In this document: piece by piece, positions 1-12,100 of the stretch | Numbering within the stretch: the stretch's first letter is position 1 | How the letters are laid out: each line of letters begins with the position of its first letter | DNA from: Heligmosomoides polygyrus polygyrus | Lineage: Eukaryota > Nematoda > Chromadorea > Rhabditida > Heligmosomidae | Reading direction: 5' to 3' | DNA length: 64,000 nt | NCBI GenBank assembly: GCA_947396885.1 | Contig: OX377204.1 | Span: 52,253,139-52,317,138 of the forward strand | The notes under the pieces: model-generated | Told to the model about the DNA's origin: nothing | Database searches by the model: none | Seen by the model: only the letters and a program-made list of their open reading frames with translations | Made by a program: the position numbers and the translations under genes

Positions 1-24
1 GATTCCTCAAACTAAACAACAACA

Positions 25-429
25 ATGCGCCTAGCCTTCGGCGAAGCTGTCATAGACTTAGACTGCCATACAATGTGTGGCAGCAAGAACACATCATCAA
101 AACTAAAGGATGTCCTGTACTACTTTACTTACAGAGGGGAACCTGACATTTTCATCAGTGAGACTAAAAACAAATTTCCTCAATTCGATTGGTTCAAAGA
201 CTTCAGTCTACCGGATTTTTCTCCTCTGAGTATGGTATTCTTCAAACACTGGAAAATAACCATGACGGTCGGCATAACGGTAACAGCCTTGACGGTTATG
301 ACATACAGCTGTGGACCGAACATACTCCTCCTTTTGGGAAGGCTCCTTGGTTCTACTTCCATCATTACAATTGCGGCAATATGGAATTTCTTGAAAACTA
401 TTTCCAAATTCTTTTCATGCTCCCTATAG
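25..429 (+). pseudogene. C-terminal part of an envelope-like protein (BEL/Pao-type retroelement)
   Basis: The 134-codon frame begins inside a cysteine-containing ectodomain stretch (a DLDCHTMCG motif), continues through an aromatic, acidic juxtamembrane part, and then has a strongly hydrophobic run of about 40 residues (roughly residues 75-120) that fits a membrane anchor, followed by a short cytoplasmic tail. This layout matches the end of the phlebovirus-G2-like envelope proteins carried by some nematode BEL/Pao elements. That family assignment is my inference from the general pattern. The upstream part lies outside the window, so completeness and start cannot be judged. Gag-like sequence begins 112 bp downstream, which is the reverse of the usual gene order. 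Confidence 0.45.
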
Positions 430-541
430 GCTGCGGGAGGAAGCCGAAAACCGACCAAAGAGCGGGTCATTGCGTACTGTAACTTTCCCGTCCCGCTGAA
501 CACGCCCACAAAGAACTATTTCTTCCCACCCGTCCTCGCAG

Positions 542-1100
542 ATGTCAGACGACCTCGACCGCGAACTCCAACTGATGGAGTACGAGCGTAATGCCACCCT
601 AGAGGCACTAGGCAATACCCTCCAGACTATCTCTTCTCGCATCGACTCACTGTTCACCCTAAGGCCTCTGTTATACTCCCGCGGGAGCATCCGCGGAACG
701 TCCGCGGACCAATGGTGCACGGCGGAGGCGGGCGTGGCGAGTGGCCCGGCGCGGGGTCCCGACGCGATTTCCGCCCATCCGCGGAAGCTCCCGCGGGAGT
801 ATAACAGGGGCCTAATCGGCGATATGAAGGCTGATATTCGAACTATTATGGAAAGGACAGCCCCATAATCTTCCTGTATATTCTGTTCCGTCATTGATAA
901 CGTCGACGGCCACTATACTGCTAGCTGCCACAGATACCCCGACCCCGTAATCGTGCTATGAGGGTTTCAGAGTTGAAACTCTGTGGCCGTTGTCTTCGCC
1001 CCGATCACGGCGCTGCGTTGTACACGGTCTCCTGCACCATCTGCCGGGGATCGCACAATACAGTGCTGTGTTCAGGTCCTCCGATGAAAAGGCGAAAGAA
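542..1100 (+). pseudogene. gag-like remnant of a BEL/Pao retroelement
   Basis: A frame opening at 542 encodes a charged, helical N-terminal stretch typical of gag. It runs into the 150-bp MITE at 663-812 and ends at 868. In other frames downstream there is a degenerate knuckle ending GHYTASC (about 884-930). After it, at about 975-1070, comes a paired cysteine pattern, LCGRCLRPDHG then C-x2-C-x3-H-x4-C, as in BEL/Pao gag zinc knuckles. A serine/threonine/proline-rich stretch follows but is broken by stops. The MITE plus its 3-bp duplication is 153 bp, so it did not shift the frame; the element is dead because of later stops and frameshifts. Confidence 0.5.
663..812. mobile_element. MITE, PIF/Harbinger-like (family A copy 1)
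   Basis: A 150-bp element with terminal inverted repeats beginning GGCCTCTGTTATACTCCCGC, flanked by TAA at 660-662 and 813-815. The TWA target duplication and GGCC ends fit PIF/Harbinger MITEs. A second copy with the same ends lies at 47883-48043. Confidence 0.8.
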
Positions 1101-1551
1101 CTAGCTGTCGTCCATCTACATTTCTGCTACTACCTCGACTACTCGACCACCTGCGCCCTTACTCGTCTACCCGTCTTCGTCTCCGTTACGCTACCACTCA
1201 TTATCCATCGTCCGCTACTCGCCATGATCTGCTTCACTGCCGCAATAGTCCACTTTCGGCTGTTATTCCTCCTCCAGCTGTCGACCACACGCTATACTGG
1301 CTGAGCCGACCGACAGAATATCCTGCTTGCTATGGTTCGTCGCAACGGTCTTCGGCATCCGATCACGTCACCTTCACCTTCATGTGGACAACCTCTAGCA
1401 GCGACGAAGTGGAAGCGGTGATGGATCACGAAGACAAGTGATACGTTGTGCTATGATGAACATATGTTACTCATAGTTGTGCTTATACTCATTTGCATTG
1501 AGTGATTATGCCATTATTGCATGTTGCATCTCTGTTCTATAATTAGTCTGT

Positions 1552-1660
1552 GGCGGGGCCGAGGCGCCGCAGTGTCGCATTCGCGATCCTGGTTCGCTTC
1601 CGCGACCGGGAGGCGGCGCAGTGACAGCGAAGTCCGAGGCACCGCCTCCTAGCAGCAGCA
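1552..1660. repeat. GC-rich tRNA-SINE-like fragment
   Basis: Contains a B-box-like GGTTCGCTTCC at about 1601 and repeated GCCGAGGC/CGCCGCAGTG blocks. It has weak similarity to the head of the SINE at 30819, but no clear A box or target duplication. Low confidence. Confidence 0.25.
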
Positions 1661-1699
1661 TTTTACCACTACATGTGTTCTAAGTAACCGTTCGCTCAT

Positions 1700-2508
1700 A
1701 AACATTGTAACCACTGAACCTCTACCATAAAAGGGTGCGCACACCACCTTCACTGGACCTCCCTTTACTGGTCCCCTCTTCACTGGTCCCCTTTTATTCA
1801 TCAACCCTTTTCCGGTCCCCATTACTGGTCCCTTCCTCACCGGTTCCCCTTCACTGGACCCCTCCCCTCCCCTTCATCATTCCCCATTACTGGTCCCTTT
1901 CTCACCGGTCCCCTATTCATTCCCTTCCTCACCGGTCCCCCTTCACTGGACCACCCCCATCTCCCTGTCACCGGTCCCCATTGCTGGTCCCACTTCCACT
2001 GGTAATATGTCGTGTGAATCCAGAGCTCCTGGCGCGACATTGGTGACACCTCTTCTGAATCCAGGCACCTGATGAACGACGTCGGTGACATGTCTTCTCA
2101 AGCCGGACGGGCTTTACGCGACATCGTTAACACGTCGTTTGAATCCGGAACCCCTGGCGCGACGTTGGTGACACCTCTTCTGAACCCGGACTTCCTTTGC
2201 ACGGCATTGGTAACATGTCTTCTGAACCCAGACGCCTGTTGAACTACGTCGGTTACACCTCTTCTGAACTCGGACGCTCGCTTTCACGACGCCAATGACA
2301 CACGTTCGGGACTCGGACGTCCTTTGCGTGACATCGGCGACACGTCTTCTGACCTCTCTCAACACGACGTAGGTGACACCTCGCCTCGCGTGAACCGTGA
2401 TGGCTACTACTCGACGTTTACGAAAGGCCAAACGGACAGACGGGCGGACAGACGGACGGACAGACGGAAGGACAGACACCACCGCTTACTCTTTTATATA
2501 TAGTAGGA
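1700..2508 (-). mobile_element. Helitron-like non-autonomous element (copy 1)
   Basis: Read on the minus strand, the element starts at 2508 with TCCTACTATATATAAAAG, closely matching the conserved 5' end of many Helitrons (TC plus CTACTATATATAAAAG), directly after an A. Then come short CGGACAGA-type repeats, several 45-50 bp units resembling ggtgacacctcttctgaa, and a run of CACTGGTCCCC minisatellite (+ strand 1735-2000). Related arrays lie at 6105-7150 and 25990-26443. The 3' hairpin and CTRR end were not located, so the left limit is approximate. Confidence 0.55.
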
Positions 2509-2584
2509 TTGCCGTTGGACAGTAAGCGATATCGACCGTCCGACCAATACCGATTATTTTTAACAAGCGCTCCGACACGCCTAA

Positions 2585-2719
2585 TCCCTAGTTTATACTT
2601 GCGCCGCCACGCGGCGCGGCACCACGATCGCCATAGGTATAGATTTTCTGCGCCGCCCGGTCGATATCTATCCCGACCGTCGTGCCGCGCCGCGCACCGG
2701 CGCAAGTATAAACTAGGGC
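2585..2719. mobile_element. MITE, PIF/Harbinger-like (family B copy 1)
   Basis: A 135-bp element with inverted ends CCCTAGTTTATACTTGCGCC, flanked by TAA on both sides (2582-2584 and 2720-2722). A relative with the same GTTTATA-TTGCGCCGC ends is at 27972-28113. Confidence 0.75.
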
Positions 2720-2879
2720 TAACAGCGTGTCTCGCACTTGCGCGCTACTTTGCAGCATCACTGACCTGCGGAAAGTAGTTATTGTAAAACTTGGAATTCA
2801 CTAAAATCTAGGATCTGCTGCGAACTTTGTCGGATCAAGCTGTTCACCGCTTCGGTACTTCATCACAGATATTCTCTCC

Positions 2880-3130
2880 GGACGGTCCTTGCTCCCCCTT
2901 CCTGGTCCCAACTCCTGGTCCACCTCTTTGTTTCCACTATTGACCCCTACTGCCCTGTCCTGGTCCCTCCTCCAGGTTGTTCCTTTCCTTCCTGGTCGCT
3001 CTCTTGGCCCATCCTGGAGGTCTCCTTTATTGCCCTCCTCTACCACCCCCGTAGTGGTCCTCCTATGCTCACGGCAGACGTCGATGACACGTATTCGGAA
3101 TCAGGATGCTTGTTGTGTGACGTAGGGAAC
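2880..3130. repeat. Fragment of the Helitron-like minisatellite
   Basis: CCTGGTCCC-type repeats followed by GTCGATGACACGTATTCGGAAT-like units resemble the internal arrays of the elements at 1700-2508 and 25990-26443. No ends are visible. Confidence 0.4.
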
Positions 3131-4107
3131 CCGCCTTCTGGATCCAGACGTGTTGAAACTCGCGCAGTTGCCGCAGTGTCAAGCAGGTCCTCTGCTGATC
3201 ACTCCACCCCGCGCTGTAGATGATGAGGCGTATCTCACGTAGGTTAGATCACTTAATCGTCATCGACCGCTAGCTCAATTATATAGTGGTAGGACTCTCG
3301 GCGATCTGCTTCTCGACCAGGGGTGTGCGTTTAACGATTAACGATTTACCGATTTACCGGATTTACCGGCATTTTTCGTTAAAACTTTTTAACGAAATTT
3401 AACGACGAAAAATTCCGTTAAATAGCATTAACGACATTTTATGCTCCATTTTGGAAAATGTATTTCTTCCTTGTATAAATGCATTTTGGAGAATTTTTGG
3501 ATGAGCTTTCGCAATATCGTTGCGATACCGAGGAAATCTTCTACTTGCTCGAATCAGTGTAGGCAATCGGTACTGTCTCTAGAACTGGTGGCAGCTTTCT
3601 TGCTGCTTTACCAGTTGATCCGAGTGTGCAGTTTTTTCATATTTTTTGGACTTCCTAGGCCATTTCTCGCGTTTGACTCTACATACTAGTTCTGCATACT
3701 TACCAGCCAAACAGTATCTACAGTTTTTTGTGATATTGTATCACAAGTGGGATTACAAAGGCACAGAAGACGCGAGGGAAACGCTACGAAGCGCAAATAA
3801 TGCGAGGAAACAAGGACGCGAAACGGAACAGGGGAAGAGAACATATGTACACGAAAACAATAAAATTATATAGAAAAGAGAAAAAGCCTGTGATCACTCT
3901 TCATCAGTTATTTTACAAGTTCTCCGGAAAAATTAAATCTTTGAAGGAACCCCTGGCTTTAGCAGGAAATTTCCTTCATATTTGTGGGTTTGTTCGTCTA
4001 ATTTTCAAATTTACTGTAATACCGTTCTTCAATTTAAAATGTGCTCCAAAAAAATAGGAAGAAATTGAGAAGCCCAAAACTTTACATTCGAACCGCAAGC
4101 AAATATA

Positions 4108-5373
4108 TTGGGTTGGAAAAAAAGTCTTTTCATTTTTTTCAAAGATTTATTACTTCACAACTACAAAGTCAAATTAATTGAGATAAACTCTATTTTGTTC
4201 TACTACACTTCTCCAAAGACGTGGTAATTTTTCTAATTCCTCTCGCGTAAAAGACTGCAGTTCTGAAGTCGAATCACCGCTGAATCCAATTTTTGAGGTC
4301 CTCGTCCGTTTCAAAATATTTCTCTCCAATTTCTTGCTTGAGAGCGTGGAAGAAATAGCATTCGGGAGGGCCGAGGTCAGGGCTATACGGTGGATGTGGC
4401 ATTACCTCCCAGCCCAGCTTCTTTATTGTTTCTCTTGTGAGTCTTGCAGCATGTCGCTTTGCGTTGTCATGCAGGATCATCACCTTCGACTTCTCAGGCC
4501 TCTTTTCTTGGAAAGCTGCGGCGACTTTGTGGAGTTGGCAGCAGTTGGCAGGTGTATGTGGCAGCAGTAAGTGTCTCTCCACTTCTGAGAGTTTGCCGAT
4601 AAATCACTCCTCTGATATCCACCAAACACTCAAGAGAATCTTCCGTTCGTGAACATTGGGCTTGAGATCAGACTTAGGGCTCTCTCCCTTTTGTACCCAT
4701 TGCCTTTTCCTCGGAAGTTGGCACACAGAACCCAGGACTCTTCGCCTGTCACAATCCGCGGAAGAAACGATTTTCTTCCTTATCTGGACAGAAGAGAAGC
4801 AGCGATGAAGAGCCGTCGACCTTTCTGAGTGTCTGGCAGGGCATGTGGAATCCAAGCTCCAAATTTCCATGAAAGCCAAGATTCTTCAGATGGATCCCCA
4901 CTATCCTATGAGACACTTCGAGCTTCTCTGCCAGCTGACGTGTCGTCTGCCAACTATCGGTACGAAGAAGATGGTGTAGTTCACTGTCGTCCAATCCAGT
5001 TGGCCTTCCTGAGCATGCTTTGCCCTCAGTGAATAATTTCCCTTTAAAGACTTTCCGAACCACTCATAACAGGCGCGATGAGTAGTAGATCCCAAGCCAT
5101 ATATGTGGTTAATTTGGTCTGCTGCCTGACGTGCTGTGGATTCTTTAATGAATTCTTGAAGAATGCTGAAAACGGCCATGAGGTAGATCTGGCATTGAGT
5201 TCGGAAGATTGGATGGATAACGAATTACAAGAAGAGTCTTAACCTGTGTCTGCGTGCGAACGGTAGACAAGTGTGATAGGATTACGAAATCAGCAATCAA
5301 CATTGGCTAGTGCGTTTACAAGGGAAAGGGTAAAAAAATTTCGAAGTGTGAAGAGACTTTTTTTCCAACCTAA
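4108..5373 (-). mobile_element. mariner transposon, inserted in the hAT element
   Basis: A 1266-bp element, the normal mariner length, with inverted ends TTGGGTTGGAAAAAAAGTC and TTAGGTTGGAAAAAAAGTC, flanked by TA on both sides. The transposase relic is on the minus strand. Its position inside the hAT element shows that it inserted later. Confidence 0.9.
4274..5179 (-). pseudogene. mariner transposase, frameshifted
   Basis: Four overlapping minus-strand frames together cover a mariner transposase. The N-terminal helix-turn-helix part has TARQAADQI and WFGKSLKGN (5179-4901). A middle part has the RPTGLDD and ETL-like linker region (5063-4749) and the region around the first catalytic aspartate (4879-4604). 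The C-terminal part has HDNAKRHAA and PHPPYSPDLG (4582-4274). At least three frame changes make it inactive. The third catalytic position, normally Asp in the DD34D triad, reads as Glu (codon gaa, in PPECYFF) with the expected 34-residue spacing. This could be decay or a real variant. Confidence 0.85.
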
Positions 5374-6104
5374 TAGTCCACAGTACAAGAGCAGGTGCTT
5401 CACGAAGGAAACCAGAGCTGTCATTTGCTGAAAATTGTAAAAAATGAGTTACAGGCTGTGGCTGCATGGAGGAATTAGGAGGGATAAAGGCAAAATGGAC
5501 TACTTTTAATATGGGACGAGAAACGCACTTTTAAATACACGTGTCCCTCATGCATTTTCTTGAAATACAGAGGAGAAAGAGCTTAACAATTGAGATCTAC
5601 GCTACTTGGGTGGCAAAGACGAAAATATCAGTGCAAAAAATTCGATTCGGTTAAAATCTGTTGAAAAGTCTGTGGCTGCTTATTGGATTCTCTGCTGTCG
5701 TCTGTAGGCAGTAAGAACAAAACCTTTTGAGACAAAAGGAACCACTCGTAAAACTGGTAGATCTATGGACTCCGTAAATATACATCTTTCAAAGAAGGGC
5801 TGTACCAAGAGATTCGCTGTGGTTGCTGTCTGACATGAATTCTTCAGTAAACATTTTGTAGTTTTCCGAAACAATTAAGCAGTGAAAAAGGATGTTAGGA
5901 AGAGTGAAAAAGGAAAGGATGCAACTAAGGGAAAATTTATTTACCGATTTTACCGAATTTTACCGATTTTAACGCGAAAATGTTTCGTTAAAAAATGGTC
6001 GTTAAAAATTTACCGAAAAATATTTAACGCACACCCCTGTTCTCGACACTAGAGAACGGGCACTTCGGAGAATAAATCACGTACTGGATGGGCTTCATAC
6101 GAGT

Positions 6105-7150
6105 TTTGGATACCTACTATATCCCGCTATAATATTCTATATAGTAAAACCGGATTTTTTCTGTAATGAAAGTAAGAAGTCCTAAACGAAAAAAAAAGGT
6201 GGCCGGTGTGTTCGATTCTCCGGGCTTGGGGTGAAACCCCAACTAGTACCTAGAAGAGTTAGCGGCTGTCAGTCTGTCCGACGCCTTTCAAGAACGTCGT
6301 GCAACAGGCGTCTAATTTCAGAAGACGCGCCACAGCCGTTGTGCAGTACGCGTTTGTATTTAGCAGACGTGTCACAATGTCGTGCTATGCGAGCGAGTCC
6401 GGACTCAGAAGTCATGTAGGCGGGTGTCGTGTTACAATCGTGCGGGGGTCCAACTCGAAGGATTCAGTGAGGAGGGACCGTGAAGGGGGGGGGGGGGAGG
6501 AGAGAGTGCTCAATAGGAAGAACGAGAAAGGAGGTGAGGATGTGGGTGGGACTCCAGCAAGGGGTCCCAGTAAGAGCGGTCCAGTAAGGGGGATCATATG
6601 TCCGGACCGGATTCAGAAGACGTCTCGCAGACATCGTGCCACAAGCGTCCGAGTTCAGAACACCTGTTGCCGACGTCGCGTCATGAGCGTGGGAGGGAGA
6701 GAAGAGGAGGGGCTGTATGGAACAGTTCGAGGGGGAAGGTGAACCATTAAAAAGAAACTAGTAAGGGGGGTCAATAAGGAAAATAAGAAGGGGGACCAGA
6801 AGGTGGGATCAGGAAAGGTGAGTACCAGCAAGGGGAACCAATGAGAGTGGAACAGATCTCCGGACAGGATTCAGAATACGTTTCGCCAACGTCATGTTTT
6901 GAGCGTGGGAGGAGCGGTGTGGGTTCTGTATGGAGCACATTGAGAGCGTACCAGGAGCGGGAACGAGTAAAAAGGAAGGGGGGTCAATAAGGAAAACAAG
7001 GAAGGGACCAAGAGGTGGGTACCAAGGGGAGAAGGAGGACGAATCAGAGACCAGCAAGTTGCCGACTTCGCCTTACGAGTGTACGTGGTCAGAAGATATC
7101 TTTCCAATGTTCAGGGCGACGCTAGTCGCTGTGCACGCACTCATTTTGAT
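6105..7150 (+). mobile_element. Helitron-like repeat element (copy 2, plus strand)
   Basis: Starts with a degraded ACCTACTATAT at about 6112. It then shows TCAGTCTGTCCGACGCCTTTC and repeated AGAAGACGTGTC/ATGTCGTGC units in the opposite orientation to copies 1 and 3, followed by AGGGGGACCAG minisatellite with a 13-bp G run near 6486. The open frames here are products of the repeat, not genes. Confidence 0.45.
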
Positions 7151-7159
7151 AGACATATG

Positions 7160-8425
7160 ATCCCATTTACGTATAGCAGGAGTAACATTTTAGTCACGTA
7201 TGCGAGAAGCAAAGGTATCACTCTCCGGTCTATCACTCTCCGGTCTTTCATGTAGGCATATCCGCAGTATCGCTTGTTTGGAACTGCATTACAAACGCCC
7301 CATCGTACACAGTATTAAATCAAGCGAAACCCGACTTGGGACACCGCATTTCGCCAAACACTGTCATGAATTTTCCAGTGAATATTCTCAGCCTTCTAAC
7401 ACGGATTTTTGCTCTGGATAAATTTCAATGATTCCACACTTATCTGGATCATTCATTCACACCTTCATGTTTCGGTAAGAATATCGTAAGAGAAGCATGT
7501 GCATGCAAATACACCTTCAACATTTATCATTGCGATCGGCTAACAATTCAACAAGCAAGACTGAAACCATTGTGCACAAAACAAAACCACAATATGCTTC
7601 GGAACAGACATCAGATAAAGCAAGGATATGCTCTGAGAATACTTATAATCTTAAACACAATTTATGTGATATCTATATAACGTATTCTCTATTGATTTCT
7701 ATATCTGAACAACAGGAATTGGTCGAGCGAAGTAGATTTCGGATCGAATAAGCAGTCGGAGATCAAACAAAAGGAAATGTTTCATTTCTACGTGTTTAGT
7801 CTTCTTTGATAGGTTATCACAATTTTTCCAAATGAACACCTCCTTCCATTAGCCAATAATCCAAAAAAAGTTGGTCGTTGGTCGAAACCGAATCCGCAAT
7901 TCCAGACCTGGATGGAACAACTCCCATGGCTCAAAGATATATAGTCGGCACCTACTACGGCTCGCTGACGACACTGAGCACCTAACAAAGGTCAAGCGTT
8001 GAGGATGCTCTCCGACTTCAAGCGTGCATGTGGCAGTTTTGAACTGCAACAGATTATCACGAAGACAGCGTCCATGAGAATCGAGCGAGTTCCTTACGTC
8101 CCATTCCCTCAAACGGAACGACATCACAGAAGGCACCAGTTACGTGTATCCACGTCGTGAAGTCAGCGTGGTCGATGGCCTAGTGCCAGGACTAATAGGT
8201 GGACGAGAGCGGCTTGGGAAGCTTTCAAGAGCGCTTAAAAAGTGGTGAAGAAGACGAAGTACGTGCGGAAAATTGTGCCCATTCGCGCAAGTGATGGAAT
8301 GCCTACGACGCTCCGAGCACAGTCGACACAGAGACGCTACTGCCAGAGTGAAGTTGTCGAAAATTAAATGGGTCCGCCACGTAATGCGTTTCGCAGACAA
8401 ACCATGGACTACAGACGCAACCAAC
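7160..8425. other. Unassigned sequence
   Basis: No convincing gene, tRNA or repeat end was recognised. Only short open frames without codon or splice support are present. Confidence 0.5.
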
Positions 8426-8429
8426 TGAG

Positions 8430-8605
8430 ACCGGATTCATCAACGACTTACAGCAATTTAACAGAGAAAATTACAGCCGAAATCCCTGATAGCGCGACTT
8501 ACCAAGCGATACAGTGAGTGGTAAGCCGCGTTATCTGAGTTTTCCGCTGTGAACTCTCTGTTAAAGTTGTGTAAGTCGTTGATGAATCCGACCCCTGGAT
8601 TCCAC
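8430..8605. mobile_element. Palindromic MITE, ATTCATCAACGACTTA family (copy 1)
   Basis: Inverted ends GGATTCATCAACGACTTACA with a short spacer that is itself largely palindromic (CCGAAATCCCTGATAGCGC...). A close copy is at 33593-33756. Shorter relatives with the same ATTCATCAAC ends are at 49127-49255 and 60340-60480. The target duplication is unclear. Confidence 0.7.
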
Positions 8606-9136
8606 GGGATCAAAAATGTGCTGGCACTCCTATCAACACTTTGGCCCAATTCCTTCATGAAGGTCGGGAACTATATCTGATGTTTTCCCTTTTGCTGAGC
8701 GAAGATGACCCATTGGTTCATCACGTGACGGAATGAGATGTTGCCGACACACTCTCAAACAAGTCGATCATCAGCAGGACGGCTGAGACTTACTGATCCA
8801 GATTATGGGCACGTGAACACTTCCTTCCGAACTAAACTAGGTGCCAATTCGCTGACCACCTAGTGAACTAGTGCAGCTAGAGAAAAACCGGAGCTCGCTC
8901 GACCGACCACATATTCCACAAGTGATACGAAAGCATGTATAACTGAGGGAGAGTTCACTAAAATAAGAACCTCAGAAACTAAAATAAACTCATGAGTGTG
9001 AGGACTCCTTACCTAGTTCACTATTTGCTATCACTGAGAAGTGTTTTCCTTAGCACGAGACATTTCCCTCGTAGCTGCACCAACCCGTCGTCTGGTAGGA
9101 TGTAGTGCGGAGGTTTCCTCTCTGGTCCTGCTTCAA

Positions 9137-12100
9137 TTAGATTGAACGAGCTCCGCCGAAGAATAGAGTACGACCAAAGACCCATATGCCTTTAACACTC
9201 TTGGATAATGAGGATGGTAAATCTAAACAGCGGAAATAGACTATCCCAACAAACCTGCTTTTCCCGTGGAAAGCGAAGACGTAAAAAGCATGTTCGTCAT
9301 CTACAGAGACGTCTGCTGCGGAACGAATTACTGTCGTATTCGTTTCCACGTACAGGTACCCAACCTGAACATAGCAATTATTAAAGGCATCTAGTACATT
9401 AGGAAAAATGAGTGCTATGGCAGCACGTACCAGAACGGCCCAATGAGCACCCCACCCATTTCGCATCGCTGGCTCGTGATTCTTCTCGCAGTCGTATGCA
9501 ACCAAAACCGCCGCCCCAGAGTCTATCCAGCTGACCAGCGACGACGGCTCAGGCATCACAAGCACTTCACAATGCACGGGCCACAACGACGTTGCCAGCT
9601 GTTTCAGCCAGTGTGCTGGAAACCAATTGAAGCGGGTTTTATCAGGTTTCAGTGTGTCACATTTCGCTAATTCGCTAACACAGCAAGGACCATTCCGCTT
9701 ATTTTCCCCCAGACGGAGCGAATGAAAAGAAGTAATTATACACACAAGTAACCACGCCGAACCAATGCAGTCAATGAAGGTGCAGTGATGTGCGATTCCT
9801 TGTGGTGGAGAGCGCCCTGTGGTCAAAAAGTATGCAGCAAAGCCCATGCGCAGCTAAGTACCCTCTCGCGAGAAATTTCAGGGCAGGGGTGGTGGGAGAA
9901 GGCAAGCATTTCATGCTGATATTTCGGTTACAGTCGAGCTGTCCATAGAATCGACTGTTCATGGCCAATCTTGTCCCATTCCCATCTGTAGGAGACCATC
10001 ACGACATCTAGCACTGCAGAGAGCTCTTTCTCTCCACTTTGCTACGCTCCTCTTTCAGAATTATCCGCTCTTTTCACATTTTCTTGTTGGCAGCATGCCA
10101 CATCGCACAAATAGTCCCCACAATTTTTAGGTAAACACTCTACAGATGTTGAGTACACCCTTTCTTCTAGCACACCGAGCTATCGCTACCGTTTTCCGTT
10201 AAATTCGCAATGCAGCGATACAGTCTGAACGGGCATGGCAGCTCAGTTCGCTAATGGTTGGCCATCGTCCTGATCTGCTCTACCCAACATGCCTCCAACA
10301 CGTATTGCAGCCGCAGCCTTTTAATAAAGAAAACTCAAAGCGGTGTGAGTAAAATTACACTTTTTTATTTAAAAGGTTCGTTTCGCCACCTATCTTCAGA
10401 TGAAGCTTTTTGTTATAACACCTTCCCGGTGGCTCGTCAGTGAAGAGGAAGGTGCTATAACATTTTTGGAAGTGTAAATTATTAATTTACTGATTCAATT
10501 TCTGATAATTTTAATGTTTATTAAACTTTAAAAAATTTTAAATTTTATTTTTATATTTTATATTTAGTTTAAAAGTTTTTTATATTGATATATAATTTAT
10601 TATATTAACATTTGGAATTAAGTTAAAATTATAGAGGTTTTTGAACTCACACTAGTCGATCAGCTGACGATCAGCTGACTCTAGTCCTCGCTTTGACAAA
10701 AATAACTCCACTGTAGTACAGTATTTGCCATCAGAACGGATAACTCATATCATTCCACAGTGTAAGTCGCTTTGCTTTGCTAGGAATGATATCACGGCGG
10801 CATTATTTTCTATCTTAATCTTGTTTTTTGGCTTTGATTTATTATTTTTAAGTTTAAATGATTGATTTAAGTGTTGTATTAAGTTACAAAAGCAAAGTTT
10901 CATGGAAATAAACATACACATATATGAACAATTTAATGACGTAAGAGTATATTTTAGTAAATTTTCAAATTCAGCTGAATGTTTTCACAAAGTTGATAGC
11001 CTTTTTGCTATGGTCTAGCAAGTTGTATTTATACAATATTTGTCTATTTTTAAAAATACACCTACCAATGTTATTGACGATAAAGTCTCTATTAAATCCA
11101 TTATTTACAAGAACTTTATAAAATTCTTCTAATTTATTACAAAAATATTCAAATTTTGAGAAAGCATTTGCTATTCTAGGATTTCTGTGTATATGACATT
11201 ACGTTTAACTCTGACAGAAACTTCAGAATCCATGTGTGGGAACCTATTAACTTTGAAGTTAAAAGAATTTATTATACATACAAGTTGGTTTCTACTTGGT
11301 TATTTACAACCAGACGTTCAGCGGCCTCGCGGCCGCCAAACGTCTGGTTGGGGGCTTCGCCCCCAAACCCCGAGTATAGAACACCCCCACCGTGTTCTTT
11401 TCTTCTTTAGGCGCTCTTACTTTCATTTCTTTCTCCGAAGTACATGTTTTACTAACGATAAGTCCTGAGGAACAGACTGTGAGAGTCTCAACTCAGTGCT
11501 TAATCTGCGGAAACATAAATGAAACGAATGGGTGTCGGTAGACCGCTCGATACCGTTAACTGTCCGACAGCAATCATGTTCCTCCGATAACTTTAACCAT
11601 TCTCCTTACCCTCACTCTCAACTCCGCCAATACCCCTTACACTTGTGCCGGAGTGAAAAAAATGAAGGCGTAGTGAGAGTCAAGTACGCACACGATTGTC
11701 GAACGATGCCTTTAAAGGTCTTCTCACGAATGCTGTGCAAGTACGATCTGTGGAACGACTTCCGGATCTGGACGCACGTTGTATGACGTCTGGGTCACGT
11801 GTTCTGAATCCGGACGCATGCTGATATCGTCTGCGGATTTTTAAGATTAGGTCCAGATAATTACACGTGTGTTCAGTGGTATGTGTCTTTTTAAGGGCAA
11901 GTGTGTTTTTGTACACTAATCCAAGAGTATTGTCTATGATGTCTTCAGTAAAGTTATGAACTATAAGTATGTCATCCATGTATCTAAATGGTTTAAATAA
12001 CTGATGTCCCTCTAAAGCTATATTTTTGGAATATTCAAATTCAAACATAGACAAATAGAAAAAAACAAACATAGACAATGACAACACAGATCTGCAAGTA

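Larger units (their letters stand above)
3318..6039. mobile_element. Non-autonomous hAT-type element, interrupted by a mariner
   Basis: The ends are CAGGGGTGTGCGTTTAACG at the left and the inverted ATTTAACGCACACCCCTG at the right. They are flanked by a perfect 8-bp duplication TTCTCGAC (3310-3317 and 6040-6047). CAGGG ends with 8-bp TSD identify a hAT element. Subterminal AACGATTTACCG repeats occur at both ends. Without the nested mariner (4108-5373) the element is about 1.45 kb. I see no hAT transposase in it. A diverged copy of the left end is at about 56434. Confidence 0.85.

Noticed and set aside
3441..4057. ORFs in the left half of the hAT element
   Set aside because: They are short, AT-rich, overlapping and without hAT domain motifs.
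9137..9847. Single-exon 236-residue protein
   Set aside because: The frame runs through a 66-bp intron and beyond the true acceptor at 9616; only parts of it are ACTMAP exons.
10655..10690. Hammerhead-like CTGACGA near the Penelope-like relic
   Set aside because: Penelope-like elements can carry hammerhead ribozymes, but no GAAA core or pairing stems fit here on either strand.
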